Source of the DNA: Apostichopus japonicus
Taxonomy: Eukaryota > Echinodermata > Holothuroidea > Aspidochirotida > Stichopodidae
Assembly (NCBI RefSeq): GCF_037975245.1
Contig: NC_092569.1
Coordinates: 28,309,668-28,373,667 of the forward strand
Direction of reading: 5' to 3'
Length of the DNA stretch: 64,000 nt
In this document: in pieces, positions 13,201 to 27,700 of the stretch
Position numbering within the stretch: position 1 is the stretch's first letter
Layout: each line of letters begins with the position of its first letter
Notes under the pieces: model-generated
Seen by the model: the letters and a program-made list of their open reading frames with translations, nothing else
Databases searched by the model: none
What the model was told of the DNA's origin: nothing
Translations under genes and position numbers: made by a program

Positions 13201-16200
13201 TTTAGATGCATTGTGACACAGTGTGCGTTATGCGATATAGCAGTAACACTTGTGATACTGCTCTAGAACACGTCAAATGTGTTAACTATGTAAAAGTTGT
13301 AACCTATAGGAAAGATTGAGCTGTTAAGAGTAGATAATTCTGCATCATTAAAATATGATCTAGATAACTAACAAGTGTAATAACTACATGTGTAATATTA
13401 GTCGACAGAAATCAGAGAGATAGAGTGGACTATAGTAATGGTAGAGTTCCGGTTTCTTGACGCAAATTGGACTCACGGGCAATACACCAGGACAAACCCG
13501 TTAATGACAAAGCAAAAATGGGCTGGATAAGATTTACAAGGCGACCTACGGAAACCAATCTGATTTTTAAGACAAGCAACGGTCACCATGAAAAAAATCT
13601 TATAGACGCATCTAGTGAAATACCACAGCAAGCAATCTAGTAATTAAACCCAAACGAGTCTTTAACCAATTAAACGCTGAAGCGCTTTTTTAAACTCCCG
13701 AATTACATTCAACGGTTCACTGTTGTCTGTATTTATTTCATTTGCATATTGCAAAAGCCACTTCAATAGTGTGTCATTTTTGTATTAAATGGGGGATTGA
13801 CCAATTTTTCCTTTGGTATTTCTCGTCACGTAACATCGTAACCCCCCCCCCACCCCACCTGGAATATATTGTTTCAAATAATATTTCCTTTAACTATCAT
13901 ATATTTTCTTTACGTACGATTTTCTTTCCTTCTGTTGTACTTCGCCTCCAATTCTTCGTACCGTATTTATGACCCATACAAGCTTCCATCGACGTTTGGT
14001 AATTAAGAAACGAACATTCGTCTAGGCTAAAATAAGACGGTATATTTAACAACATAATAAACAGGTTTTGTACTATTCGTTTCAAAATATCCCCTTCGAC
14101 TAGCTTCCCCAATCTTAACCGTCAATTTGATTCTCTACAGTGTGCCAAATTTGCGCATAAATAACCCCAGCGAGGTGATCTAATAACTCGCAAGATATAT
14201 ATATATATATAGGATACAGTGTAAGACCGAACAGCCTTGTGGTATTCGGTGGATTGTTAGCGCATAAAACAGTAACTGCTAACGTTCGTGTATGCAGTAC
14301 GGAATATTACCATCGGATGTAAGTACAGGCTTTTCACTCTGAGAGAGAAACAAGAACCCTCGAAATATCTCTTCGAGACTCCTTCGTTGTAGTTTTTTTT
14401 TTAATGATTTTTGCACATTTTGGAAGGACCAGCAGCCTAACACATGGGGCATGAACTTTTTAAAAAGGTATGGACATTTCCTTTTTTTTCAAAATCATTC
14501 TTTTCTCTGACATTATTGGTCGATGAATAAATCTCTCAGGTTTATTATGTGTTGTACGTCCAGTGTTAATGTGTGGCGTGCCTGTAGTGTATAGATACAT
14601 ATATATGTATATATGTATGCATGTACAAGCGTTAACAACAGGTAGGCTTACACGGCGTACAGATGCAATTAAGGTCGTGTGTATAAGAACATGTTGTAGT
14701 CTACGTACGTGTCGACGATCTTATCGTTATAACTGCTCCGAACTTGATTGGGGTTTTAAGCTTTTCTTTATTTTGTAGATCTAGATCGTGTGACAGCTGA
14801 TAATCAACATGTAATTAATCACGGTTTGCTTTAGTTTCAATACTGTCTTTCATTTGAATCGTGGAAATGATTCGGGCTACGGTTGCAACGGTGATGGGAA
14901 TATTTTATTCATCTTACCCAGATGAGCACAGAATGATGCACGTATATATGTCTATATATGCAACGTTGAGACTGTTTCGTGTTGAACGTTAATGTAATAT
15001 GTAGTAGGCTATATGCGATTTGCTAGGAGGTCTTGTCAATAGGATTCATGGCGAGTACTGTATGTTGCAAGGGGGAATGAATTATATTAGTGTGATGAAG
15101 CTGCAGAGGGTTGGTTGTATTTAGTTTGGAGGAGTAAAGTAGATATGAAGATGAAATGTTGACATGTTCTAAGTTAGTTTAACCATATGTCACTTTTAAT
15201 GAATTTAGATAAATGTATTCTTAAAAAACATGAGATATAACAACTAGCAAGATGGAAGTAAGGGAGTTGATGGAGGGGTGGGGTAGAGTGGGGGGGGGAG
15301 TGGGGAGAGGGAGTTGGGTAGGTGGGAGGATACATAGGTTATGGACGAGGGGCGAAGAGGAGTCTTTGCTCATAGGCTGTATCATAATACACTGCCATGC
15401 ACATTTCAAAGAAAGGTGTTTATAATTCTTGACGTAATGTTAAAAGCATAGCTTTTTCATAGAGAGAGTGTTTTCCGTTTATAATATTACATTTTGTTTT
15501 GTTTTGTTTTGTTGTGTGGTGTGGTGTTGTGTGGTGTAATGTGGTGTTGTGTGCTTGGTGTGGTGTTGTATACTTTGTTATGTTATGTCATATCATGTCA
15601 TTTCATGTCATACCATGTCGTATCATTTCATATAATATCATGCCATGTCATATCATTATATCATATTTTGTTATACTGTGTGGTGTTGTGTTGGGTTGTG
15701 TGATGTGGTGTTGGTGTGGTTTTGTGTGGTGTGGTGAGGTGTTGGTGTTGTATACTGTGTCATTTCATGTCATACCATGTCGTGTCATTTCATATAATGT
15801 CATGCCATGTCTTATCATTATTTTATATTTTGTTATGCTGTGTGGTGTTATGTGGTGTTGTGAGGTGTTATGTTGTGTGGTGTTGGTGTGGTTTTGTGTG
15901 GTGTGGTGTTGGTGTGGTGTTGTATACTGTGTCATTTCATGTCATACCTTGTCGTGTCATTTCATAAAATGTCATTCCATGTCATACCATTATATTATAT
16001 TCTGTTATGTTGTGTGGTGTTGTGTTGGGATGTGTGGTGTTGGTGTGGTGTGGTGTGGTGTTGGTGTGGTGTTGTATACTGTGTCATTTCATGTCATACC
16101 ATGTCGTGTCATTTCGTATAATGTCATGCCATGTCTTATCATTATATTATATTTTGTTATGCTGTGTGGTGTTATGTGGTGTTGTGAGGTGTTATGTTGT

Positions 16201-17754
16201 GTGGTGTTGGTGTGGTTTTGTGTGGTGTGGTGTGGTGTTGGTGTGGTGTTGTATACTGTGTCATTTCATGTCATACCTTGTCGTGTCATTTCATAAAATG
16301 TCATTCCATGTCATACCATTATATTATATTCTGTTATGTTGTGTAGTGTTGTGTTGGGATGTGTGGTGTTGGTGTGGTTTTGTGTGGTGTGGTGTTGGTG
16401 TGGTGTTGTTTACTGTGTCATATCATATAATGTCATGCCATTGTCATATCATGTCGAGTCAGGTCATATCAATCAGGTTAGGTCTTGTCATTTTATGTAA
16501 TATCACGTCATGTTATGTTCAAGCATTGAATCACATAAGCTGCGCATACCGTTATATGGCACCCCTCTAGACAGTGGCGTATTACATTTGCATGAGTTTC
16601 ACCGGACAACATGTAGCCTTTAATGTAATCTATATCCATCCTAGTGTTTGGATATAATATTTAATCCTTTGCATCATGATAACAACACATGTGCCCTTTT
16701 TTTCTTTGGTTTGATACCTTACCCAAGTAACCAATGTTTTTTTACTCCGATATAGACATACATTATTTCGTCCAGATTTGACTGATTGAAGTGATTAGCT
16801 GAAAATATCGAGATACCATCGGGAAAATATACAAAATGTATAGATATGCCAAACGTGTGTATTTTTGTCTATTATATAGTGTAGACTCGCTGAAGGCATA
16901 ACTTGTGACGTAAAATATCATCTAGTTATGGTTTCATTTTCAAGAATGAAATAATACAAAAATAATAATAATAATAATAATGGTGATTTATAAATGATTT
17001 TAAGACTTTTAAGAATGAGCACATAGTTTGGAATCTTATATCGTTTAGAGGTTAGACAGGTGACCGTCAACTGCCAACGAAATGGGGAAAAAAATAGACA
17101 CAAACAAAGTGAGAAGAAGACAAAAAACAATCCAAACAACCAGCGAACAAACAAACAAATAAACAAATTCAAAGAAAACAAAGCAGGGACTTACTGACTG
17201 GTTACCTTTGTTACATAACTCTGGGGACTCGCCATAACATCGAGTCAGACATCGTCAATGATTCTTACTCTAACCTCTGAATTACGGAGAACTACTAATG
17301 ATGACCCTCTCTGCTCATGATTGTACGTAGTAACATAGATCTCTCAGCATTACAAACGGTGTAACTTTCTCAGTCCAAAGGTCGATACAGATGAGCAAAT
17401 AAAATTTAAACCAGTGGATATATATACAATCAGGTGTTCAAATATGAGGTGTCTCTGCTCGTCAAAATATCAGGAAAAGAAATTATTCATGCGCCACTAT
17501 AATTTTAAACCAGAGAAACAAACGTCAATAATGTTACAACTGTTAGCTACAAATAAATATTTTGGCATAAGATTTATACAATGTTTCAGCTTTTTCAAAT
17601 GTTTAATTTGGTTTGGTATTGATAAGTGAGTGTTACAAAGATTTCTTTAATGGTTAGCTGTAGATTTCATTAATAGGGTATAAATATTGATAAAACACTC
17701 ACACACACACACTTGCATGGTAAGGAATCACAAAGCTTATGTTTTTTTAAAGTT

Positions 17755-17851
<97 letters not shown>

Positions 17852-17869
17852 ATATATATATATAAATAC

Positions 17870-17921
<52 letters not shown>

Positions 17922-20900
17922 ATATATATTTGTTTAACTTTTAAGTTCAATTTTATATAGAACGCATTTTCCATAAAACTTCGTATTTAGATTAAATTGG
18001 TAAAAGAAATTACTTTATAAGGATTTGACCAACTTTAACTTTGGTCAATATTTACTACTGTCAAAGTACAGATCATATGATAATTGATGGTATATTGACA
18101 TTAATGCAATAAAAATGCAATACCATGTATTTTGCATGTTTGCTTATAATAAAAACATATATTGATCTTGCAAATCCAAATTGACACAATTTCCAGCACA
18201 CGAAGAGCCTAACATATGACGAATTATTATTTTCAGCACATTCAGCAAACCATTAATGAATGTAGTATTAAGAGTAACCCGCAATAAGAAGAGTGTTTTT
18301 TCATATGTGCGTGTATCAAAAGGTGTTTCCTTTAATTGTGGTAATAAATATCATATTTGTGTCATATTTTAGTCGTAAAGGTTATAGCCATGCTGACTAT
18401 ACTCGTTATGATCACAAACATATGACAACTTTTTATTCAGGTTAACATATACTGGTTCTGATAACAAGTTAATCTTCAATGGTATGTTGAATACAGTCAT
18501 TGATTACAGTCATTAATTATGGACTCGGTGATAACATTACATATATGATCGATGATTTTGATTACATTTCAGGTGAGTCTAGCCATGTGGTAGTATATGG
18601 GTTCTAACTACTAGCTTAATGATTATAGTAGGGTGTAAAAGAGGTTGCTGATTCACATTCCAGCTGAATTTATTCATGTTTAAGTCTACTGATCAAGACT
18701 ATAATATTCATGATAACAGCCGGATGTAATCGAGGTTGCTGATTCATATTCCAGCTGAATCTATTCATGTTAAAGTCTACTGATCGTCAACACTATAATA
18801 TGCATGATAACAGCCGGATGTAATCGAGGTTTTTGATTATATTCCAGCTGAATCTATTCATGTTAAAGTCTACTGATCGTCAAGACTATAATATGCATGA
18901 TAACAGCCGGATGTAATCGAGGCTGTTGATTACATTCCAGCTGAATCTATTCATGTTAAAGTCTACTGATCGTCAAGACTATAATATTCATGATTCAGTA
19001 GACGTAATCGAGGTTGCTGATTCACATTCCAGCTGAATCTATTCATGTTAAAAATCTACTTATCAAGATTATATTATTCATGATAACAGTCGAATGTAAT
19101 CGAGGCTGTTGAGTACATTCCAGCTGAATCTATTCATGTTAAAGTCTACTAATCATCAAGACTATATATAATATACATGATAACAGTCGAATGTAATCGA
19201 GGCTGTTGAGTACATTCCAGCTGAATTTATTCATGTTAAAGTGTAATGGTTTCACGATTGATCACAGTTGTTGATTACATTCGATTTGCGTCATGTTAAC
19301 TTAAATTCTCCCTGACTGAAGATTTGATTGTTTCTTGTTTGTTAGATTTGGTAATCAAAGACGTATCGATTATGGTGGTTTAAAGGTCGATTTATGATCG
19401 CAGTTGCTGATTGAATTCTACTTGAAAGATATTCTTTTTAATTCCGGATTTTTGTTCTTTTCTTTTCAGCCTAACGATGAGAAACACAGGCAACAACAAT
19501 GCAAAACGGGACACAAACGTAGAACTGTTAAACGGGGATGCAAACGAAACGTAAGTTAATACGTTTTACCGTTCAAATGATCCAGTTGTATATAGGTTAA
19601 GGCTGTACCATGTATATATAAATATCAGTAATATCTGTATAATATGTACCAGTGGCGGCAGAAGCGGAAGGGGCTTGGGGAAGGGGGGGGGGGAATGCCC
19701 ACAGTTTTGTAAATCATTTTTACAAATGGTATCTGCCCCTGTAAAAAAATCATTATTTTAAAAAAGGAACACTCTTGTGAAAGCTCAATTTTAAGGTTTT
19801 CTTTTACAAGTTAGAAAAAGAAACAGTACCTAAAAGGTGTCGTGTAGTTGAAAAACATTCACAAACTAGAAATTGTGGTACAAAATGCACAGAGGTCCCA
19901 TCCTTTTAGGTAATTGTCTTGTTTGCCCCTCAAATCAATGTCACAAATCCCTCTATACCCTTCGAGGTTTGTGCCCCACTCCCCCCACCCACACAGACTG
20001 AACCCTCTACCGCTGCCTCTGATCAGTATGATCCATTAAGTTATATATGATATGTTATACTTATAACTAATACTCATTCTAGCCTATAGATTAACTAATA
20101 CTCATTCTAGCCTATCCATTGACTAAACCTCATTCTAGCCTTTACATTGACTCACATATGTTTGAAATCAGCATTGTTAGTAAATATGAGCCTGCTTTTG
20201 GTACCTTACCTCAGCCAGTTGTTTCGGCAAACGTCATAAGATTAAACTAATCTTTGGGTGATTGATCTAGTATAAAATGGTTTGATTACAAGGTCCTGCT
20301 TAATCAACTCACTTTACATACATGTGCACCAAACAGATGTATGCATACATTACTTTACCATAAACAAGGACTGCAAATCTATTCGTCGCTATTAACATCA
20401 CCTACATTGCAATTATTATTTAAGAAAAAAAAGATGATACACTTGAAGTAAACAGAGGTGTCCAGCGTTTCATGAACACAAAAACAAACAAACACTGATG
20501 CCAGAATGTTTTCTCTTTCTATCTTCATGGAGATATCGAAATCAAAAACCAAACATACACGTTTAGTCACATTTATGTTTATGCATTTATGTCCATTGGA
20601 AAAAAAACGTCGTTACCTTAAAAATATAAATACAGATGGCACTATATAACTAACTTTAAGTGATTGTGTCAACGTTCATTTCTATTTGGAGAAAGTTGCG
20701 TATGTCATTTTATCCATATAATGTGTCTGATTTTTGTTATATTTGTATCACTAAAAAACGACGATATTGAGGTGAATATATGTATATTAGCACGTAGGGA
20801 GAGGCGTCTTGTACTATAAATCAGTGAAATAACCCCTTTTTTGATAAAAATATCAGATTCTAAAATAAGGGAAAGCATTACAATTGTCTCACTAATATTG

Positions 20901-23900
20901 TTATATATAATCACGATTATTTACGTAATTGTGTGGATAATAAAACGTTGCTTTGTTGGTCATGATCCAATATACAATGAATACATGGAAACGATTCAGT
21001 CACTTTTGTTTTTGAACCCAAATTACGAATTCTCCTTCCATATTTTTTAGCTCACCAATCCATCAATAAATTCCCTCCACCCTGACATCCGTACCTGCCA
21101 CAACAACACAGCTTTGACTATAGTCCTTAACATGAACATAACTAACCCGTTTCTCTACACTGGGTATATGTACATCTACATGTTCATCCACTGTGGATGT
21201 GCAGACCAATACACATACGTACGTTAAACATGTACGCATTTCACACACGTAAGCAGTGATCGTGGAGTGTGTCTATTCTATAGTGTGTTGTATTGATCAC
21301 CCTCGTACCTACGTATTCAGCTTAATGCTTCCTGAATTTGCTTTCATATCGTGCGATGTTCGCGTTATGTATGAATGCATTTCATCGCTTGTCTCTCGCT
21401 ACGTGATCTATTTTTCCTGTCGCAGGCGCTATGAATATTCATCATCGTTAATAGGTCACCACCGTTGTGGTTTAGGAAGAGATGGTATTTCAGACTTTGA
21501 ATATATATCATTACAAATTGCCATCGCTGCACATATAGTTTGGTCTTTCTTGAATCCTTGTCACCGTGTTCTAAAAAGGAAAAAAAATAAGGAAAAAAAA
21601 ATCGAATAATACGTCTGATTACAGTTGATGAGCGACCAAGGAAAATCAAAGGGCACCATAAGGAATAATTTGCAGTAGTCCAGAGGTAATGTTCGCGAGA
21701 AAAGCAGTCGACGTTGATAGTTTCATCGCGTTTTTATGAATTATCGCTTACAGCTTCATTGAATGACAGCATACCGATACTGCTGCGCTGTGCATAGCGT
21801 TTCATAAGAAACGATTTACTGCACAGCAGAGGTATCGGTTTTCTACACAAGGTCGGATATCAGCTGTGTTGGCTTTTGTACTCAATAAAACGCAGACCAA
21901 ATGATGTTTAGAGATTATCTTAGTAAGATGGAATTAGAGAGGAAGGAAGCGATGATGATAATCCGCTATGGGGCTTGTTGCATGACTGTATGAGAACGTT
22001 TGCGGTTACACGGTGTATTGAAGGTGACTTTGAAAGAATAAATGTTTCACACAATTAATTTTTCGTTGTTGGGGGGAAACTAGGAAACATTAAAATATGT
22101 CGTTAATATGTGAACTATACCGTTTTCTACATGATCAGGATCGGGATGTAATGGTGAAGTAAAATTTGATAAGCATATGAAAAATTGTGTTCCATTGAGA
22201 CCTTATATAATGATAGTGAGAGGAAATAACATAGTTACATGATCTTTATGGCCATAATAAAACCATATAATAAAACTGGGATATATATAAATTTGATGAT
22301 GGACTAATAAACGTGTCATTGGGGAATTTTGTTTGTCCTCAAACTTGAAATGTTAAATGTAAGGTCAAATTGGTTTTCCGACTGTACTTGTATTTGGTTT
22401 TAATTTTAGAACTACAATAAGTAATACAACGTGATAATGAAAATAATGTGAACTTTTAAAAGTTATATTATTTTGTTAAAAATTCGAGTCTTAATTTGAG
22501 TTGGATTGGGTGAGAGAAAAAAAAAACACACACCAGAAAACTTGTTTATTTCGAATGAACTGTCAATAACAAATAATGCGAAACTTTTACTAACGGATAG
22601 GGAAATCACTTTATAGAACACACGGACTAACGTTATATTGATTCGGTTGAGAAAATACGTGGATTGCTCTGGATACTATATATCTGTGGTATAAGACGAT
22701 TTATGTTGTACTCAATGTGAAGAAAATCTCATAACGATGTCATAACATATGTTCACTACGAAACAAACTATGAGCTCTTAGTTACAATACTTCGCAACAT
22801 TGATGATATCTTAACGGCAACGAAACATTTATATACGACTATTATGTTGTTGTGAATTAACGTCGAATTGTAGGGTTGAAAGCTTACCAATTGATAAAAC
22901 CATTTGACTTTTCATGACATTTCTTTCTGATAGTTAGGATATCAACCCTAACATGATAACTTATTGTCTCATGTCGAGCCAAGGAGTCCATGGTACTCAT
23001 ACACATCTGTAGTAAATGACCATTGAAAAATTAAATAAATCAATTCGAAACATGCTTTGAGGTCTTAATAAAAAGGTATCAAGTATTCATTTTCTTCTCG
23101 CAGGCCTACATTAGAAGAAATTCGTTCTTGGGCACAATCGTTCGATGCAGTTATGAAAAGTGCAAGTAAGTTGCTTCCGTCTTTTATTTTTGTTGTTCGT
23201 GTTTTGAAGTTGTTGGTAATTTGCAATTACTAAGCAGATAGTTTATGTTATCTTACAGCATCGTCTTTTCTACCCCAACAGTAATAAAAAATATTCCAAC
23301 GCTGAGCTCGATAATATACAACGTAATGAAATTCAATGCAATGCAATACAATGCAATACAACACAGTATAATGTAATGTACGGTAATGTAACACAATGTA
23401 ATGTAATGTAATACAATACAATACAACGCAATACATCCAAGACAATTAAAATGAAATGGAATACAAAGTATAGAATGCAGTGTAATATAATATAATACAA
23501 TGCAAAGCAAAGTAATACAATGCAATGTAATGCAATGCAACACAATACAGTACGATACAATGCAAGGTAATGTAATATAATACATTGTATTGCAATACAA
23601 TACAATCCAAGACAATTAAATAAAATGGAATACAAATGATAGAATACAATATAATATAATACAATGCAAAGCAAAGCAAAGCAAAGCAATACAATGCAAT
23701 GCAACACAATACAATACAATACAATACAATGCAAAGTAATGTAATGTAATACATTGTATTGCAATACAATACAATCCAAGACAATTAAATAAAATGGAAT
23801 ACAAATGATAGAATACAATATAATATAATACAATGCAAAGCAAAGCAAAGCAAAGCAATACAATGCAATGCAACACAATACAATACAATACAATACAATG

Positions 23901-24714
23901 CAAAGTAATGTAATGTAATACATTGTATTGCAATACAATACAATCCAAGACAATTAAATAAAATGGAATACAAATGATAGAATACAATATAATATAATAC
24001 AATGCAAAGCAAAGCAATACAATGCAATGCAACACAATACAATACAATACGATACAATGCAAGGTAATGTTATGTAATACATTGTATTGCAATACAATAC
24101 AATCCAAGACGATACAATACAATACAATCCAAGACAATTGAAATAAAATGCAATACAAAGTATAGAATACAATATAATATAATATAGTACAATGCAAAGA
24201 AATGCAATACAATACATTGTAGTACGACGCCATAACTGTATAATATAATATATATGTATTGACATAATCAATGCTTATTACGGGTTGTAATACCACAGCA
24301 TCATTGTTAGTTGGCAACGGAGTACTACAGAGAAGGAGTGCATTTTAAGTGTTATAACCTATACCGTTAGTCATTTTATACAAGGGCTAACTGATTTCAT
24401 CTAAATGTCTGTAGATTTTCTGATTAGGAACCTTAACATCATAAACCCGAGGCCGCTGCATAATTTCCCCTATAAGTCAAATGCGACCGCCATGATATCA
24501 CAGCTCATTACAATAATATCAGTCGTGTTTCAAAGTTTCAACTCCGCAATAAAATTCGTTTGATGATTCTCATTGTGACATCATTTTCCAATAGCAGTTC
24601 CGACTTTCTCGGTGCTATTAATATCAAGTCTATTTCCAGATAAAAGGATACGCAGAAAAATAAACTATTTTTAACTACCTTTTTTCTTCAATACACACAA
24701 TCGATTGTCTGTAA

Positions 24715-24790
<76 letters not shown>

Positions 24791-27700
24791 CTATTTAACC
24801 CTAATGTGGAACTGGCAGTGTGGTTCGTATTTTAATTACTAACTCCATCCCACTGCTAGAGCTCTATCAGGGCAAACGAAATGACATAGCGTTCTATGCA
24901 TGGCACTGGCAATATATCCTTGTTTATCATATTTGCATTACACGGTACGTACAAGCGAATGGCGGTGTACACAAAAGTTAGTTTTATGTAGGTTGTCAAT
25001 GTCACTTGAACACACGCGTGTGTGTATAGACAAATCTGGGTTCTCTTGTAAATATGCAGCGTACGAAATCGTACATAATTGAGGCTTTACTCAAATTAAA
25101 GTCCAAATGCCTTACTATGGGTCACCTTATCATATACCTGCCTATAGGAACCCTTAGTGTGAGGTAATGTCCAAATCAGGTTGTTAAATTCTATTCAGTT
25201 CATAGTTTGTCATTTTCACGTTGAGCAGGTTGATATTATTTTGACAGAAACTGAAGTCTGTTTGTTATAAAGATATTATATCACTGTATCATTTTTCAGT
25301 GGCGTAGGAAGGTACTTTTGAGTGGGGGGGGGGGCTGAAGACTGATGGCCAGCCTAGGGGAGGGGTCTAAGGGGAGGAGGTGTCCCCCTCCCCTTTGGAA
25401 TTTTTTGCATTTCCAGGTGGCCTCAGATGTAATTTGGTGCAATATAGCACACTTCAACACCCACTCCATTTTGTAAACTTAAGTTTGTATTTTCACCTGG
25501 CCTTAGATGCAATTTGGTGCTCCAAATGAGATTTTTATTCTCATTTGAAAATGAAAAAGGGGTTTTCTGGCTTGCGAACCGGGGGGGCGGAATGATACTT
25601 CCGCCCCTCCACATTTTTCACTGGGGGGCTGGCGCCCCCCAGCCCCCCCCCCGGTTCCTACGCCCTTGTCATTTTTGGAATATTGAAAGAAATAACAGAA
25701 AATAGAAAAATAACTCAAGCTATGTTAAATGACAAAAAGGTGGAAACATCTAAAACAAATTATTAGAAATTGTCCATCCATCCCTTTTTTATCGAATAAA
25801 GACATTTTTACTACATCAGTTTTGATATTGCAATGATGATAATTTGTGAAACCAACAGGTTTATGTAAAGAATTAACATAGCTGAATGAATAATGTGTAC
25901 TGCCAAAGAGCTGGTAATAGAAGAGTCATGATAACCAGTTTTAACATAACAATCCCTTTTCCCGTTCAGAATTCCCAAACCTTTAATTTATATATATATG
26001 GGCTATGTTTTTCAATTACATATCTTACCCTTATCCTACAGACGTCTGCAATATGCATGGACCCACAATAAACAATATATTGAAATTAAACTGTGAATTT
26101 TAATATAAATCAAGAAGAAACAGATTTGACATTAATCGAAATTTTGATCCCTCACGCCCACCGACGTGAATTAAACAAATATCGAAACATAATTGTGAAA
26201 CAGAACTGGAAATGGAAATGGAAATTTTATAATCTTTCACTCCTAATCAAATAAATTGTATATATAAAAACGTAAATATAGGTTACACTGCGATTAATTA
26301 TGAAATTGATGTGCATATAGTTTACAATATATTTTTTAAATACCTTCTCCGTTTAAATGTGAGCTTGAAGGTTCCTAACATAAGTGTTCGACACATTATA
26401 GGACTTCATTTTCTGTTAATCGTTATAAGCTGTGAAGTTGTTACAAAACAGAGTTGTAACTATGGTTACGTGGTGTACAATCAATGTTCTTCATTGTGAC
26501 AATACCTGATGGGAACATCGGAGTAAGGTTGGAGTAATTTAAAGTTTACATATATTATAACTTGCTTCAAAATTGATACTAATTCGTACTTGTTAACGTA
26601 CTTTCTATTTAAACTGCATGTTTCATTTTATTTTGAGTCATATCAGAAAATGAAATAGGCCTTTCGAATTTTATATGTTACCTGGTAGCAAATATTTCGC
26701 ACTGTCTGACTTAACATACACTGAATTGCATGGAAAGGTTGGCGTTTATAGTGCTTCAAACTACCCAAGACATAACAGATAAAAGCCAACGTACTTATAG
26801 GCACGTGAGTGTCAAAAGTTCAAAGGAAAACTCATTCAATATATATAGAAATCATGAAATAGTTAGTATCCGTTTTGTGTACAAATGCAGCTACGTATCT
26901 TACACATGTATATATGTCTATGAAGGTAGTAAGGCTTCCACGTACATTGTGTGATCTATACGGCGATTGTCAGTGATCGATTGATATGACTGTTTACTAT
27001 AAATGACGTCATAAATCGTTAGTTTAATAATAAATCCCAATGATTTTCACAAGTGAAAAAAAAGGTAGAGAATATTCTTTCTTGATCTGTATGTGTATTG
27101 ATCAAATGAAAATGTTAACTCTACAAATGGTTTCATTTACGTATGTAATATCTATGACGGCTCTTGATTGGACGTATGTAATCTATGACGGCTCTTGATT
27201 GGACGTATGTAAAATGACGTCATAATTTCTTTGACATTCGGTTCATTATGATTGAGCGACACGTCTTATACAACACTATTTCTATAGACTAATCCCAAAA
27301 GAGTGGTTTCCATGGAGAGCACAGTACTTAATATATGACTACATTAGTTTTAAAATGTCAACCGGAAGTAAAATCTTTACACTTAAAAAAAAAATAGTCT
27401 TCCAGTCTCGCTGGCGATAACAATGTGATTTCTATTTTTTTTCTCTCCTTTAACAGTTGAGAAAACTTTGCCCTTTATCGTTTTTTTCAATATCACCCCC
27501 CAATTGTTTATTTCATAACAGGAGGTCGAAAGAAATTTCGAGAATTTTTACGATCTGAGTACAGTGAGGAGAACCTAATGTTTTGGCTGGCCTGCGAGGA
27601 ACTACGAAAAGAAAGCAATTCTGCATCCGTAGAAGAAAAAGCAAGGCTTATATATGAAGATTTCATTTCGATCTTGTCCCCTAAAGAAGTAAGTTGAAAT

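Noticed and set aside
15499-16570. Cys/Trp/Val-rich open frames of 187-265 residues
   Set aside because: Product of the TGTGG/ATGTC satellite; three overlapping frames all stay open, as expected from the repeat.
18560-19270. Regular repeats as a CRISPR array
   Set aside because: The units are continuous 93-bp tandem copies with no unique spacers, in a eukaryotic intron.
23253-24317. Hydrophobic minus-strand open frames up to 233 residues
   Set aside because: Several overlapping frames follow the 169-bp satellite period; no membrane protein logic.
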